A stretch of DNA of 64,000 nt from NCBI RefSeq assembly GCF_016907955.1, contig NZ_JAFBCX010000006.1, forward strand, positions 372,001-436,000, in the 5' to 3' direction. The translations under genes were made by a program, and so were the position numbers. Shown here piece by piece: positions 11,568-20,588 of the stretch. Each line of letters begins with the position of its first letter. Positions within the stretch are counted from its first letter, which is position 1. This DNA comes from Lentzea nigeriaca (lineage in GTDB: Bacteria; Actinomycetota; Actinomycetes; Mycobacteriales; Pseudonocardiaceae). The notes beneath the pieces were generated by a model. That model saw only the letters and a list, made by a program, of their open reading frames with translations. It did no database searches and was not told the origin of the DNA.

Positions 11568-11724
11568 CTCGATTCCCTCCCGACGAGCGAGTACGTGCTC
11601 CCCGGTGTGGGCGGTCCGGGGCGTCTCGCCTGCTCAAAGGATCTCGCGTTGTAGGTTGTCTGTCAACGGTCGCCAGGTTGCCAGACAAGTTGCAACTGAC
11701 AGGCAACAGGCCTAAACTGGACCA

Positions 11725-12522
11725 ATGCCCGCCGACGACGCACATCTCGGCGAGAGCTGGTCGCTCTCGCCTGATTCGCGACGGCCTCTGCCGGAGCTGA
11801 TCGAGCAGAAGCTCCGTGAGCAGATCATCGGCGGCACCCTCAAAGCAGGAGACCGCCTCCCCACGGAGCCGGAACTGGCCCGCAAACTGGATGTCGCGCG
11901 CAGCTCGCTGCGTACAGCGCTGCAGCGGCTTCAGCTCCAGGGCATCGTCGAGGTGCGCCGCGGACTCGGCTGGTACGTGCGGCGCACCGATCTGGCCGCC
12001 GTCGAGGAGCACCTCGAAGGCACGCTCGCCGCCCGCCAGTTCTCCCAGACCGACCTGCTGGAAGTCCGGATCGCGCTCGAGACCACGGCCGCGAGTCTCG
12101 CCGCCGTCCGAGCCGACGACGGTGAGCTCGACGAGCTGGCCAAGCTCAACCGCCGGTATCAGCGCGCCCCGGTCGAGGACATGCAGGAAGTGGTCGAGTC
12201 GGACGAGGAGTTCCACTCGGCGCTGATTCGCGCGTCCCACAACGAGCTGCTGGAGCAGATGTACCAGGCACTCGTACCGGGCCTGCAGGACTGCAAGCGG
12301 CACGCGCACCCGTCCCGTGAAGTGCACAACCGGTCGGCGAACGAGCACGAGCAGGTCGTCTGGTTCCTGCGCAGGCACGACGAGGTGGGCGCGAAGAGCG
12401 CGATGACCACCCATCTGCTCGGCCTCTACAACGACGTCGCCACCGACGAAACGGCCCCCAGAGCCACGCTCAACACCTACGTGGGGGTGACGGACAACCC
12501 GATCTGGGGCCGCCAGAGCTGA
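11725..12522 (+). CDS. GntR-family regulator, FadR/FCD type
   Basis: The 265-aa protein has a winged helix at about residues 25-90 (LIEQKLREQIIGGTLKAGDRLPTE, then RSSLRTALQRLQLQGIVEVRRG). An all-helical FCD-like ligand domain follows, with spaced metal/ligand residues (DEEFHSALIRASHN; NEHEQVVWFL). FadR-subfamily regulators sense small carboxylates or sugar acids and usually act as repressors. It stands alone on the plus strand, facing away from the 50-aa membrane peptide. The intergenic region contains the near-repeated GTTGTAGGTTG/GCAACTGACAGGCAACAGG stretch at about 11645-11710, a possible operator. The effector is unknown. Confidence 0.9.
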   Translation: MPADDAHLGESWSLSPDSRRPLPELIEQKLREQIIGGTLKAGDRLPTEPELARKLDVARSSLRTALQRLQLQGIVEVRRGLGWYVRRTDLAAVEEHLEGTLAARQFSQTDLLEVRIALETTAASLAAVRADDGELDELAKLNRRYQRAPVEDMQEVVESDEEFHSALIRASHNELLEQMYQALVPGLQDCKRHAHPSREVHNRSANEHEQVVWFLRRHDEVGAKSAMTTHLLGLYNDVATDETAPRATLNTYVGVTDNPIWGRQS

Positions 12523-12611
12523 TACGGCATCCGCCGAAAGGGTCTGGCGCTCATCCGGCATCACTCCCACCATGTATGGACAGAGCGGTGGAGTGAGGGG
12601 GCGGGCGAGGG

Positions 12612-13748
12612 GTGGTGGCGGCGCGCAGGCACAAGCAGGCGCTGGCCGTCGCGTTGGCGCTGCTCGCACTCGCGGCCGCGGATCTCGCGCTCGCCTTTCT
12701 CTGGCAACCCGGTGCGCGCAACCTCTGGCACGACGTGTTGGTGGTGATCTGGCCGCTGCCCGCTCTGGCCGGCTTCCTGCTGGGCGCGTACGAGCTCTTC
12801 CTGCACCGCCGTTTGATCAGCGAGCTGAGCCAGATCTCCGGCCCGAGCATCGTCGAGCACCTGCTGCCGAGCGACGTGCTGCGCACCTTCCTGTCGTCGA
12901 TCTACGGGTCGAACGAGGCGAACCAGGACGTCGTCTCCGGGGTGCTCGGCGGCAACGGGCTGCGGCCGCACGGCAAGGACCTCACGATCAGCACGAACAC
13001 GACGGTGAAGCTGGAGCTGCAGGGCATCAACGCCAAGACCTACCACCTGATCACGACGCAGAGCTACCAGTTCCGGCACAGCGTTCCGGTCGACAGGTTC
13101 GTCATCTTCGTCACCAGCAACGTGTTGTTGCGTGACACCATCAGCGCGGCATGCCGCTACCCGCTGTTCGAGCTCTACTACATCACCGATCCGTCGCTGT
13201 TCCTCGACTCGGTGGACGACGTCCTGCACTCGACGCAAATCGCGATCGACTACATCGACCACGACGGCACCAGCCGTTCCGCCGCACCGAGCCAGATCCC
13301 GCCGCTCGAGGTGAAGTTCGACCAGTGGCCGAACTACCTGACGTTCTTCCGCGAGCGGATGGGACCACTGCCGAAACTGAGCCCCCACAACCATCTCGGC
13401 GATCTGCGCATCTTCGAGTGCGATCTCAGCGGCATCGCGGAGGACCACCTCGTGAGCGCGATCCGGGGACTCACCGTCACGTCACGCATGTTGCAGCGCA
13501 CCAACGAGGGCTTCTGCTACTGGCAGGCGCCATATCCGTCCTATGTGGAGCAGATTCACTTCGACGCGCGGGGACTCACGGTCGACCACTCCCCCAGGCA
13601 CGAGTTCTCCATCATGCCGTTCCTGTTCCGCTCCAACACGGTGACCGGGCAGTGGCTGAAGGCGGACGACCTGGACGACCTCACCGTTCGGTCGTGGCTT
13701 CTTCCGGGGCACGGCGTGGCGCTGATGTGGCGGGAAGCGCGGCATTGA
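12612..13748 (+). CDS. Unrecognised two-helix membrane protein with large soluble domain
   Basis: This 378-aa product starts at GTG 12612. Residues 10-70 form two transmembrane helices with a short loop. The remaining 300 residues are soluble and probably cytoplasmic, with many aromatic residues (RTFLSSIYGSNEANQD; TYHLITTQSYQFRH; GDLRIFECDLSGIAEDH). No known domain is recognised. Its topology (two N-terminal helices then a beta-rich domain) resembles that of the convergent neighbour at 13927-14862. Its 3' end overlaps the second VDWFRR peptide gene on the opposite strand by 68 bases. It is probably part of the same accessory block, but its function is unknown. Confidence 0.7.
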   Translation: MVAARRHKQALAVALALLALAAADLALAFLWQPGARNLWHDVLVVIWPLPALAGFLLGAYELFLHRRLISELSQISGPSIVEHLLPSDVLRTFLSSIYGSNEANQDVVSGVLGGNGLRPHGKDLTISTNTTVKLELQGINAKTYHLITTQSYQFRHSVPVDRFVIFVTSNVLLRDTISAACRYPLFELYYITDPSLFLDSVDDVLHSTQIAIDYIDHDGTSRSAAPSQIPPLEVKFDQWPNYLTFFRERMGPLPKLSPHNHLGDLRIFECDLSGIAEDHLVSAIRGLTVTSRMLQRTNEGFCYWQAPYPSYVEQIHFDARGLTVDHSPRHEFSIMPFLFRSNTVTGQWLKADDLDDLTVRSWLLPGHGVALMWREARH

Positions 13749-13899
13749 CCGTGCCACCTTGTGGTGCGCGGCGAAACCAGTCGACCTCGCCCACCGGCTC
13801 GCGCTGAGGCCACGGGCGCTCGGGGGATGCGGGAACTCCAGGAACCTGCCATGTCCCTGTGATCGAGGCATCGGCTGACGACGAACTGTCGGAGGTCAT
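13681..13899 (-). CDS. Small peptide with VDWFRR core, candidate RiPP precursor 2
   Basis: The 72-aa peptide has an excellent ribosome site (AGGGAGGGG 5-6 bases before ATG 13899) and lies 27 bases after the stop of the membrane protein gene 13927-14862 on the same strand. The first 40 residues are Ser/Pro-rich. The core EPVGEVDWFRRAPQGGTV matches the motif of the peptide at 9760-9951 almost position for position (PVxxVDWFRRxPxGGTV), whereas flanking residues differ. This is strong evidence that the motif is selected. The tail is Ala/Pro/Arg-rich (ATSAPRRAPEEATTER). It overlaps the 3' end of the convergent gene 12612-13748. It has no adjacent HExxH enzyme of its own. Confidence 0.65.
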   Translation of the reverse strand: MTSDSSSSADASITGTWQVPGVPASPERPWPQREPVGEVDWFRRAPQGGTVNAALPATSAPRRAPEEATTER

Positions 13900-13926
13900 C
13901 GCGTCCCCTCCCTTTGACAGGAAAGA

Positions 13927-14862
13927 CTACCCGGACACGGGGTCTCCGGTCACCTGCCGCCGACCGACGAACCTGATCTCGTAGCGGTAGCCGAGCTTGG
14001 TGCTCTTCGAGCGCCAATGGATCCCATCTCGATGGCGGCACGTGCTCGACTGCTGGATCGACTCCTGCGCGTCGCCGTGCTCGCCCCGGTTCTGGCTCGC
14101 CTCCACCAGGTGAGTGGCTCGCGGCGACGGGAAGATCTCCAGTCCCTCATCGCCGGTCACGTAGACGTCGATCTCGTCGGTGATGTAGGAGATGTCGATC
14201 GAGTGCGACTCCTCGGTGAACAGGGCCGGCATGCTCCGGTTCAGGTCGATCTCCAGTTTGATCTGACGCTTGGACTTGCCCTTCTCCAGTGACACGGGGA
14301 TCCGGATCACCCCCTCCTCCATCACCAGACCCTTGAACAACGCGCCTTCGACGAACGCCCGGCTCCGTCGGAGGTAGGACTGCTGGACGTCGAATTCCCT
14401 GCCATCGATCATCAGTCGGCGAACCCGGACGCTTTGCCAGGGCGGCGCGTCGACGCGCGCGGACGAGAAGATCGGGAACGCGAGCCACGCCACAGCGACA
14501 TCCCGGTCGGCTTCCACCTCGAGTTCCACCACGTAGTCGCCGCTGCCGTCCGAGCTGACCTCCAGCCGGTCAGTTCGCCTGCGGACACGCAGTTGACGGG
14601 ACACGTGTACATCGATGTCGCGCAGCGAGCGCAACAGCTCGAGCCGCTGTCGCAGTGTGGTGCTGATGATCCAGAGCAGCACCAGGAACGTCGCCGCACC
14701 CGTCGCGTACATGACCCAGCTCAGCATGCCGAACAGCTGTTCCCTGGTGGCTTCGTTGCGCAGGCTGACCAGCGTGCCGGCCACGGTCAGCAGAACCGAG
14801 ATGGCACCCGACACGAATGCCGCGACACCGGGAGAGATGCCCGACCTGGCCGGATCTGCCAT
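13927..14862 (-). CDS. Unrecognised two-helix membrane protein upstream of peptide 2
   Basis: The 311-aa protein starts with two predicted transmembrane helices (VAAFVSGAISVLLTVAGTLV and MLSWVMYATGAATFLVLLWI), then a basic linker (LRVRRRTDRLEV). A beta-rich soluble domain of about 200 residues follows, with regular alternation of charged and hydrophobic residues. The fold is not recognised. The gene precedes the second VDWFRR peptide in the same orientation with a 27-base gap, so it is its likely co-transcribed partner (transporter, receptor or immunity protein are all guesses). Its topology mirrors that of the convergent gene 12612-13748. Confidence 0.7.
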   Translation of the reverse strand: MADPARSGISPGVAAFVSGAISVLLTVAGTLVSLRNEATREQLFGMLSWVMYATGAATFLVLLWIISTTLRQRLELLRSLRDIDVHVSRQLRVRRRTDRLEVSSDGSGDYVVELEVEADRDVAVAWLAFPIFSSARVDAPPWQSVRVRRLMIDGREFDVQQSYLRRSRAFVEGALFKGLVMEEGVIRIPVSLEKGKSKRQIKLEIDLNRSMPALFTEESHSIDISYITDEIDVYVTGDEGLEIFPSPRATHLVEASQNRGEHGDAQESIQQSSTCRHRDGIHWRSKSTKLGYRYEIRFVGRRQVTGDPVSG

Positions 14863-14951
14863 GACGTGTCTCCAGACTCGATCAACAGATCGTCCAGCGT
14901 AGGCAGCGCGGAACCTCGTCCGGCAACGTCGTCACCCGTTCGGCCCGCTGC

Positions 14952-14986
14952 ACGCAAATTAACGCAAGTATTTGCGTACACTTGCG
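14952..14986. promoter_or_regulatory. LacI-type operator cluster upstream of the LacI gene
   Basis: ACGCAA (14962-14967) and TTGCGT (14972-14977) form a perfect inverted repeat with a 4-nt spacer, flanked by a further ACGCAA (14952-14957) and TTGCG (14982-14986). The block ends 3 bases before the LacI ATG, so it is probably an autoregulatory operator. TTGCG half-sites recur at 15987 and 16008 upstream of the binding-protein gene. Confidence 0.65.
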
Positions 14987-14988
14987 GC

Positions 14989-15975
14989 ATGACGCAACGG
15001 AGGCTGGCCGAGGTCGCGGCCAAGGTCGGGGTCAGTGAGGCCACCGTCAGCCGGGTGCTGAACGGCAAGCCGGGCGTCTCGGACGCCACGCGGAGTGCCG
15101 TGCTCACCGCGCTTGACGTGCTGGGTTACGAGAGGCCGACGCAGCTGCGGGGTGAGCGGGCGCGGCTCGTGGGGCTGGTGTTGCCCGAGTTGCAGAACCC
15201 GATCTTTCCCGCGTTTGCGGACGTGGTGGGCAACGCGCTGGCGCAACGCGGGTTCACGCCGGTTCTGTGCACGCGGACCGCTGGTGGGGTGACGGAGGCC
15301 GAGTACCTCGAACTGCTGCTCGAGCAGCACGTGTCGGGGATCGTGTTCGCCGGTGGACTGTACGCGCAGAAGGACGCCAGTCATGGGCACTACCAGCAGA
15401 TGATGGCGCGGAAGCTGCCTGCGGTGCTGGTCAACGCGGCGATCGACGACCTGGCGTTTCCGCGGGTCTCGTGTGATGACGCGGTGGCTGTGGAGCAGGC
15501 GTACGGGCACCTCACCTCGTTGGGGCACAGGCGGATCGGGGCTGTGCTCGGGCCGCCGGACCACGTGCCGAGCCACCGGAAGCTGCAGGCCATCGAGAAG
15601 TGCGGCGGGGCCGATGTCGAGCACGCCATGTTCAGCCTCGAAGGCGGGCAGGCGGCGGCCACCAAGCTCGTGCAGCGCGGCGTCACGGCGATCATCTGTG
15701 CGAGCGACCCGTTGGCGCTGGGGGCGATCAGGGCCGTCAGGAGGGCCGGGCTGGACGTGCCCAAGGACGTGTCGATCGTCGGGTACGACGATTCGGCCTT
15801 CATGACCTGCACCGATCCGCCGCTGACCACGGTGCGGCAGCCCATCGAGGCGATGGGGCGGGCTGCGGTGGAGTTGCTGGCCAACCAGATCTCCGGCAAC
15901 GCCGTGGCGCCGGACGAACTGCTCTTCGAGCCCGAGTTGGTGGTGAGGGCCTCCAGCGCGCCCGTCGTCAGGTAG
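14989..15975 (+). CDS. LacI-family transcriptional regulator of the glucoside operon
   Basis: The 328-aa product starts at ATG 14989; longer in-frame extension upstream is non-coding. Residues 1-50 are the LacI helix-turn-helix and hinge (RRLAEVAAKVGVSEATVSRV, NGKPGVS). A periplasmic-binding-like sensor domain follows, with the family segments GLVLPELQNPIFPAFADVV, SGIVFAG and DVSIVGYDDSAF. It is located directly upstream of a sugar ABC transporter and GH13 glucosidase in the same orientation. It is therefore expected to repress them until the transported alpha-glucoside or its metabolite binds. Operator-like ACGCAA/TTGCGT repeats lie just before its start. Confidence 0.95.
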   Translation: MTQRRLAEVAAKVGVSEATVSRVLNGKPGVSDATRSAVLTALDVLGYERPTQLRGERARLVGLVLPELQNPIFPAFADVVGNALAQRGFTPVLCTRTAGGVTEAEYLELLLEQHVSGIVFAGGLYAQKDASHGHYQQMMARKLPAVLVNAAIDDLAFPRVSCDDAVAVEQAYGHLTSLGHRRIGAVLGPPDHVPSHRKLQAIEKCGGADVEHAMFSLEGGQAAATKLVQRGVTAIICASDPLALGAIRAVRRAGLDVPKDVSIVGYDDSAFMTCTDPPLTTVRQPIEAMGRAAVELLANQISGNAVAPDELLFEPELVVRASSAPVVR

Positions 15976-16078
15976 CAGTCGGCTTCTTGCGAGTTTTCGT
16001 CTAGATATTGCGTTCAGATGTAACGACGACTTATGGTCGCCGTCACATCGACGCGCTCGCGAGAAGGGCGGCCCCACC

Positions 16079-17407
16079 ATGAAGAAGTCCGCTGCCGTGC
16101 TGCTGGGCTGTGTTCTGGTCGCAGGCTGTGGGAGCGGTTCCACGAACGAGGCGGGCGGCAAGGTCGTCATCGACGTCAACGGCCAGCCGCCGCAGACACA
16201 GGCGTTCGACCGCAAGGTCTTCGACGAGGACGTGGCGGAGTTCGAGAAGCAGAACCCGGACGTCGACCTCGTGCCGCACGAGGGGTTCATGGACCCGAAG
16301 ACGTTCTCCGCCAAGCTCGCGGGCGGGCAGCTGGAGGACGTTTTCTACGTCTACTTCACGGATCCGGCCGCGCTCATCGCCAGAAAACAGGCCGCAGACC
16401 TCACGAACTACGTCAAGGATGTCCCCCACTACGGCGACCTCAAGCAGGAGCTCAAGGACGTCTTCACGGTCGACGGCAAGGTCTACGGGCTGCCGACCGC
16501 CAACTACACGATGGGCCTGCTCTACAGCCGCACCAACTTCACCAAGGCCGGCCTCGACCCCGACCAGCCGCCGAAGACGTGGGACGAGGTTCGCGCCGCC
16601 GCCAAGAAGCTCAAGGACTCAGGCGTCACCGGGTTCGCCGAGTACAGCAAGAGCAACCAGGGCGGCTGGCACTTCACCACGTGGATGAAGTCGGTCGGTG
16701 GTGACATCGCTCGCAAGGACGGCGACAGCTACAAGGCCGACTTCAACAACGACAAGGGCAAGGAAGTCCTGCGGCGCCTCAAGGAGATGCGCTGGGACGA
16801 CGGCTCCATGGGCGAGAAGCAGCTGCTGGAGATCGGCGACGTGCAGAACATGATGGGCGCCGGACAGCTCGGCATGTACCTCGCCGCGCCCGACAACGTC
16901 GCCGCGATCGTCAACCAGTTCAAGGGCAAGTACGACGACTACGGCCTCGCCGCGATGCCGGAACAAAAAGGCACGTTGCTCGGCGGCGAGGGATACATGA
17001 TCAACCCGAAGGCCACGCCGGAGAAGATCAAGGCGGGGCTGAAGTGGATCCAGTGGAAGTACCTGAACCCGGACCGGCTCGAGCAGAACCTGCAGAAGTA
17101 CAAGGACCGCGGGCAGCCGGTCGGCCTGCCGATCCCGCCGATCGCCGACATCTGGACCGGTGAGCCGCGCCAGAAGCAGGAAGAGCTCAAGAGCAGGTAC
17201 GCGACCATGCCGGTGCGGAACTTCCAGGCCTATGTGGACGGTTCCGAGAAGACCAGGGGCACGCTCGAACCGCCGCAGGCACAGCAGATCTACGCGATCC
17301 TCGACAACGTCGTGCAGGCGGCGCTGACCAACTCCGACGCCGATCACGCGGCCCTGCTCAAGGACGCGGAGACCAAGGTCAACGCGATCCTGGCGCAGGT
17401 GAAGTGA
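16079..17407 (+). CDS. ABC transporter sugar-binding lipoprotein (alpha-glucoside type)
   Basis: The 442-aa protein has a lipoprotein signal (MKKSAAVLLGCVLVAGCGSG) with Cys as the lipid-modified residue. The mature domain is of the family-1 extracellular solute-binding type (ANYTMGLLYSRTNFTKAGL, PKTWDEVRAAAKKL, GGEGYMINPKA). It captures an oligosaccharide outside the membrane and delivers it to the two permeases encoded next. The following GH13 glucosidase and the LacI regulator indicate an alpha-glucoside such as maltose, trehalose or isomaltose, but the exact sugar cannot be read. Its stop is followed immediately by the GTG start of the first permease. Confidence 0.93.
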   Translation: MKKSAAVLLGCVLVAGCGSGSTNEAGGKVVIDVNGQPPQTQAFDRKVFDEDVAEFEKQNPDVDLVPHEGFMDPKTFSAKLAGGQLEDVFYVYFTDPAALIARKQAADLTNYVKDVPHYGDLKQELKDVFTVDGKVYGLPTANYTMGLLYSRTNFTKAGLDPDQPPKTWDEVRAAAKKLKDSGVTGFAEYSKSNQGGWHFTTWMKSVGGDIARKDGDSYKADFNNDKGKEVLRRLKEMRWDDGSMGEKQLLEIGDVQNMMGAGQLGMYLAAPDNVAAIVNQFKGKYDDYGLAAMPEQKGTLLGGEGYMINPKATPEKIKAGLKWIQWKYLNPDRLEQNLQKYKDRGQPVGLPIPPIADIWTGEPRQKQEELKSRYATMPVRNFQAYVDGSEKTRGTLEPPQAQQIYAILDNVVQAALTNSDADHAALLKDAETKVNAILAQVK

Positions 17408-18265
17408 GTGCGGCGCCACGTCACCGCGTACGGCTTCCTGAGTGCCGCGCTGGTCGTCTTCGCGGTGTTCTCCTGGTGGCCCATCGTGCGCGGTGTGGTC
17501 CTGAGCTTCCAGCAGGTCAACTTCGTCACGAGCCCCGACTGGGTCGGCTGGGAGAACTTCGAGCGGCTCTTCGCGGACCCGCTGTTCTTGGTGGCGTGGC
17601 GCAACACGGCGTACTTCACGATCCTCGCACTGGTCATCGGCTTCGGCGTTCCGTTCATCACCGCCGTGGTGCTCAACGAACTCCGGCACGCCAAGGCCTA
17701 CTTCCGGCTCCTCGTCTACCTGCCGGTGATGCTGCCGCCGGTCGTGACGGCGTTGCTGTGGAAGTGGTTCTACGATCCGGGGCCCGGCCTGTTCAACTCG
17801 GCCCTCAGAGGGCTGGACCTCCCCACATCACAGTGGCTCGACTCCAGCAGCACCAGCATGATCAGCCTCGTCCTGGTGATCACGTGGGCGAACATGGGCT
17901 CTGCCACGCTGATCTACCTGGCCGCGCTGCAGACCATCCCCGGTGAGCTGTACGAGGCCGCGGACCTCGACGGCGCGAGCATCCTCGAGAAGATCTGGCA
18001 CGTCACGATCCCGCAGACCAAGTTCGTGATCCTGATGCTGTTGCTGCTGCAGGTCGTCGCGACCATGCAGATCTTCACCGAGCCGTTCGTCATGACCGGC
18101 GGCGGGCCGGAGGAGTCGACGGTCACCGTGCTGCTCCTCCTCTACCGGTATGCCTTCTACTACAACGACTTCGGCACCGCGAGCGCGATGAGCCTCATCC
18201 TCTTCGCGGTGCTGAGCGTCTTCTCCTTCCTCTACCTCGAGATCACCAGGAAGGCCGACGCATGA
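17408..18265 (+). CDS. Sugar ABC transporter permease (MalF type)
   Basis: The 285-aa integral membrane protein has about six helices. It carries the EAA loop that docks the ATPase (ELYEAADLDGASILEKIWHVTIP), and FVMTGGGPEESTVTVLLLLYRYAF is typical for the MalF partner of carbohydrate uptake ABC transporters. It starts with GTG directly after the binding-protein stop and overlaps the next permease by 4 bases. No ATP-binding subunit is encoded in this operon. Confidence 0.95.
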   Translation: MRRHVTAYGFLSAALVVFAVFSWWPIVRGVVLSFQQVNFVTSPDWVGWENFERLFADPLFLVAWRNTAYFTILALVIGFGVPFITAVVLNELRHAKAYFRLLVYLPVMLPPVVTALLWKWFYDPGPGLFNSALRGLDLPTSQWLDSSSTSMISLVLVITWANMGSATLIYLAALQTIPGELYEAADLDGASILEKIWHVTIPQTKFVILMLLLLQVVATMQIFTEPFVMTGGGPEESTVTVLLLLYRYAFYYNDFGTASAMSLILFAVLSVFSFLYLEITRKADA

Positions 18266-19095
18266 GAACGCTGACCAAGGGCAACGGCAAGACCTACTGG
18301 GTCGTCCTCACGCTCACGCTGGTCGTCTTCACTGCGGCGTTCCTGCTGCCGCTGGTCTGGGTGCTGCTCGGCGCGTTCAAACCACCGGCCGAGCTGGCGC
18401 GGCAGCCACCGACGATCCTGCCGGAGGTGTGGGAACCCGGCGCGTACGTCGACGCCTGGAACTTCATGGACCTCGGCCGGTTCTTCCTCAACACGTTCGT
18501 CGTCGCGATCGGGGCGTGGGCCGTGCAGATGGCCGTGATCGTCCCCGCCGCCTACGCGCTGAGCAAGCTGAAGCCCTGGGGCGGCAACGTGATCCTCGGC
18601 CTGATGCTCGCCACGCTGATGCTGCCCGCGACGGCGCTGCTGATCCCCGTCTACCTCACGCTCACCGACCTCGACCTGCTCAACAACCCGGCTGGCATCT
18701 GGCTGCCGTTCGCGGCGAACGCGCTGAACGTCTACCTGCTCAAGCGGTTCTTCGACCAGATCCCGGAGGAGTTGCTGGAAGCGGCCAGGATCGACGGCGC
18801 GGGCACGTGGACGACGCTCACGAGAATCGTCCTGCCCATCTCGCGCCCCATCCTCGCCGTCGTCTCGATCTTCGCGGTCGTCGCGGCGTGGAAGGACTTC
18901 ATCTGGCCGTTGCTCGTCTTCCCCGAACCGGCGAAGCAGACGCTCAGCGTGGCGTTGCAGCGCTTCGCCCCCGACACCCCGATCAACCTCCTGCTCGCGG
19001 GCCTCGTGCTCGCGAGCCTGCCGATGGTCGCGCTGTTCCTCGCGTTCCAGCGGCACATCCTCGCGGGGCTCACCGCGGGCGGCGTAAAAGGCTGA
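18262..19095 (+). CDS. Sugar ABC transporter permease (MalG type)
   Basis: This 277-aa permease pairs with the preceding MalF-type protein. It has six hydrophobic helices and an EAA loop (ELLEAARIDGAGTWTTLTRIVLPISRP) typical of the MalG side, and ends with AFQRHILAGLTAGGVKG, the characteristic C-terminus of this subfamily. Its ATG overlaps the stop of the upstream permease (ATGA), and the glucosidase gene begins 11 bases downstream. Energy probably comes from a shared ATPase of MsiK type encoded elsewhere, as in other actinobacteria. Confidence 0.95.
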   Translation: MRTLTKGNGKTYWVVLTLTLVVFTAAFLLPLVWVLLGAFKPPAELARQPPTILPEVWEPGAYVDAWNFMDLGRFFLNTFVVAIGAWAVQMAVIVPAAYALSKLKPWGGNVILGLMLATLMLPATALLIPVYLTLTDLDLLNNPAGIWLPFAANALNVYLLKRFFDQIPEELLEAARIDGAGTWTTLTRIVLPISRPILAVVSIFAVVAAWKDFIWPLLVFPEPAKQTLSVALQRFAPDTPINLLLAGLVLASLPMVALFLAFQRHILAGLTAGGVKG

Positions 19096-19106
19096 AAGGA
19101 CAACAG

Positions 19107-20588
19107 ATGAGTTGGTGGCGCAACGCATCCATCTACCAGGTCTACCTGCGCAGCTTCGCGGACGGCAACGGCGACGGCATCGGCGACCTGGCCGGCCTGC
19201 GCGCCAGGCTCTCCCACATCGCGAACCTCGGCTTCGACGCGATCTGGCTGAACCCGTGGTACCCGAGCCCGCTCGCCGACGGCGGCTACGACGTGGCGGA
19301 CTACCGCGACATCGAGCCGGTGTTCGGCTCGCTCGCCGACGCGGAGAAGCTCATCGCGGACGCGCACGGGCTGGGCCTGCGGGTGATCATCGACACCGTC
19401 CCCAACCACTGCAGCGATCAGCACCCGTGGTTCAAGGAGGGCCTGTGGGATCGCTTCCACATCCGTGACACCGAAGACCTCCCCAATGACTGGAAGTCGC
19501 GCTTCGGCGGCCCGGCATGGAGCAAACTGCCAGACGGGCGCTGGTACCTGCACCTCTACGCCGCCGAACAGCCCGACTTCAACTGGGAGAATCCCGCTGT
19601 CGGGGACGAGTTCTCCGACATCCTGCGGTTCTGGCTGGACCGCGGTGTCGACGGCTTCCGCATCGACGTGGCCGACGGCCTGGTCAAGGACTTCAGCAGG
19701 CCCGACGCCGACCAGCCGTACTCCGACCAGGACGGCGTGCACGAGATCTACCGCGAGTGGCGCAGGATCGTTGACGAGTACGACGGCGACCGCATCCTCG
19801 TCGGTGAGATGTGGCTGCCCGACCCCGTCCGGTTCGCCAGGTACCTGCGGCCGGACGAGATGCACAGCGCGTTCAACTTCGACTTCCTGTGCTGCCCCTG
19901 GAACGCCCAGGAGCTGCGCCGGGTCATCGACGACACGCTGGCCGCGCACGAACCCGTCGGCGCACCACCGACCTGGGTTCTGTCCAATCACGACGTCACC
20001 AGGCACGTGACCCGCTACGGCCGCGAGAAGACCGGATTCTCCTTCGCCGACCGGCAGCACGGCGCCCCGACCGACCTCGAGCTCGGCACCCGCAGGGCCC
20101 GCGCGGCGATCATGCTCACGGCGGCGCTACCCGGCGGCGTGTACGTCTACCAGGGCGAGGAGCTGGGCCTCTGGGAGGTCGAGGACCTGCCGGACGAGCT
20201 GCGCGAGGACCCGGTGTGGCACCGTTCCGGCTTCACCGACCGGGGCCGCGACGGCTGCCGCGTGCCACTCCCCTGGTCCGCCGACGACGGCCCGAGCTGG
20301 TTGCCCCAGCCCGAGAACTGGCAGCGGTTCTCGGTGGCGGCCCAGACGGACGACCCTGAATCGATGCTCAGCCTGTACCGCCGGGTCTTCGCGCAGCGCC
20401 GCGCGATCGACGGCGACCTGGAGTGGCTCGACCTGGGCGAGAACGTGCTGGCGTTCAGGAGGAACGACCACACGACGATCGTCAACCTGTCGGACCGGGC
20501 GATCGAGCTGCCCTCGCCGCCGACGCTGACGAGCATCCCGCTGGTCAACGGTCAATTGCCGCCCGATGCCGCAGCCTGGTTGGGCTAG
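19107..20588 (+). CDS. GH13 alpha-glucosidase (oligo-1,6-glucosidase/trehalose-hydrolase-like)
   Basis: The 493-aa cytoplasmic enzyme opens WWRNASIYQVYLRSFADGNGDG, the standard GH13 TIM-barrel start (subfamily of alpha-glucosidases). The catalytic residues are in place: nucleophile Asp near 187 (GFRIDVADG), acid/base Glu near 234 (LVGEMWLP) and transition-state Asp near 296 (LSNHDVTRH). It should hydrolyse the imported alpha-glucoside to glucose. It lies 11 bases after the permease with AAAGGA as ribosome site and is the last gene of the operon, followed by a terminator hairpin. Confidence 0.95.
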   Translation: MSWWRNASIYQVYLRSFADGNGDGIGDLAGLRARLSHIANLGFDAIWLNPWYPSPLADGGYDVADYRDIEPVFGSLADAEKLIADAHGLGLRVIIDTVPNHCSDQHPWFKEGLWDRFHIRDTEDLPNDWKSRFGGPAWSKLPDGRWYLHLYAAEQPDFNWENPAVGDEFSDILRFWLDRGVDGFRIDVADGLVKDFSRPDADQPYSDQDGVHEIYREWRRIVDEYDGDRILVGEMWLPDPVRFARYLRPDEMHSAFNFDFLCCPWNAQELRRVIDDTLAAHEPVGAPPTWVLSNHDVTRHVTRYGREKTGFSFADRQHGAPTDLELGTRRARAAIMLTAALPGGVYVYQGEELGLWEVEDLPDELREDPVWHRSGFTDRGRDGCRVPLPWSADDGPSWLPQPENWQRFSVAAQTDDPESMLSLYRRVFAQRRAIDGDLEWLDLGENVLAFRRNDHTTIVNLSDRAIELPSPPTLTSIPLVNGQLPPDAAAWLG

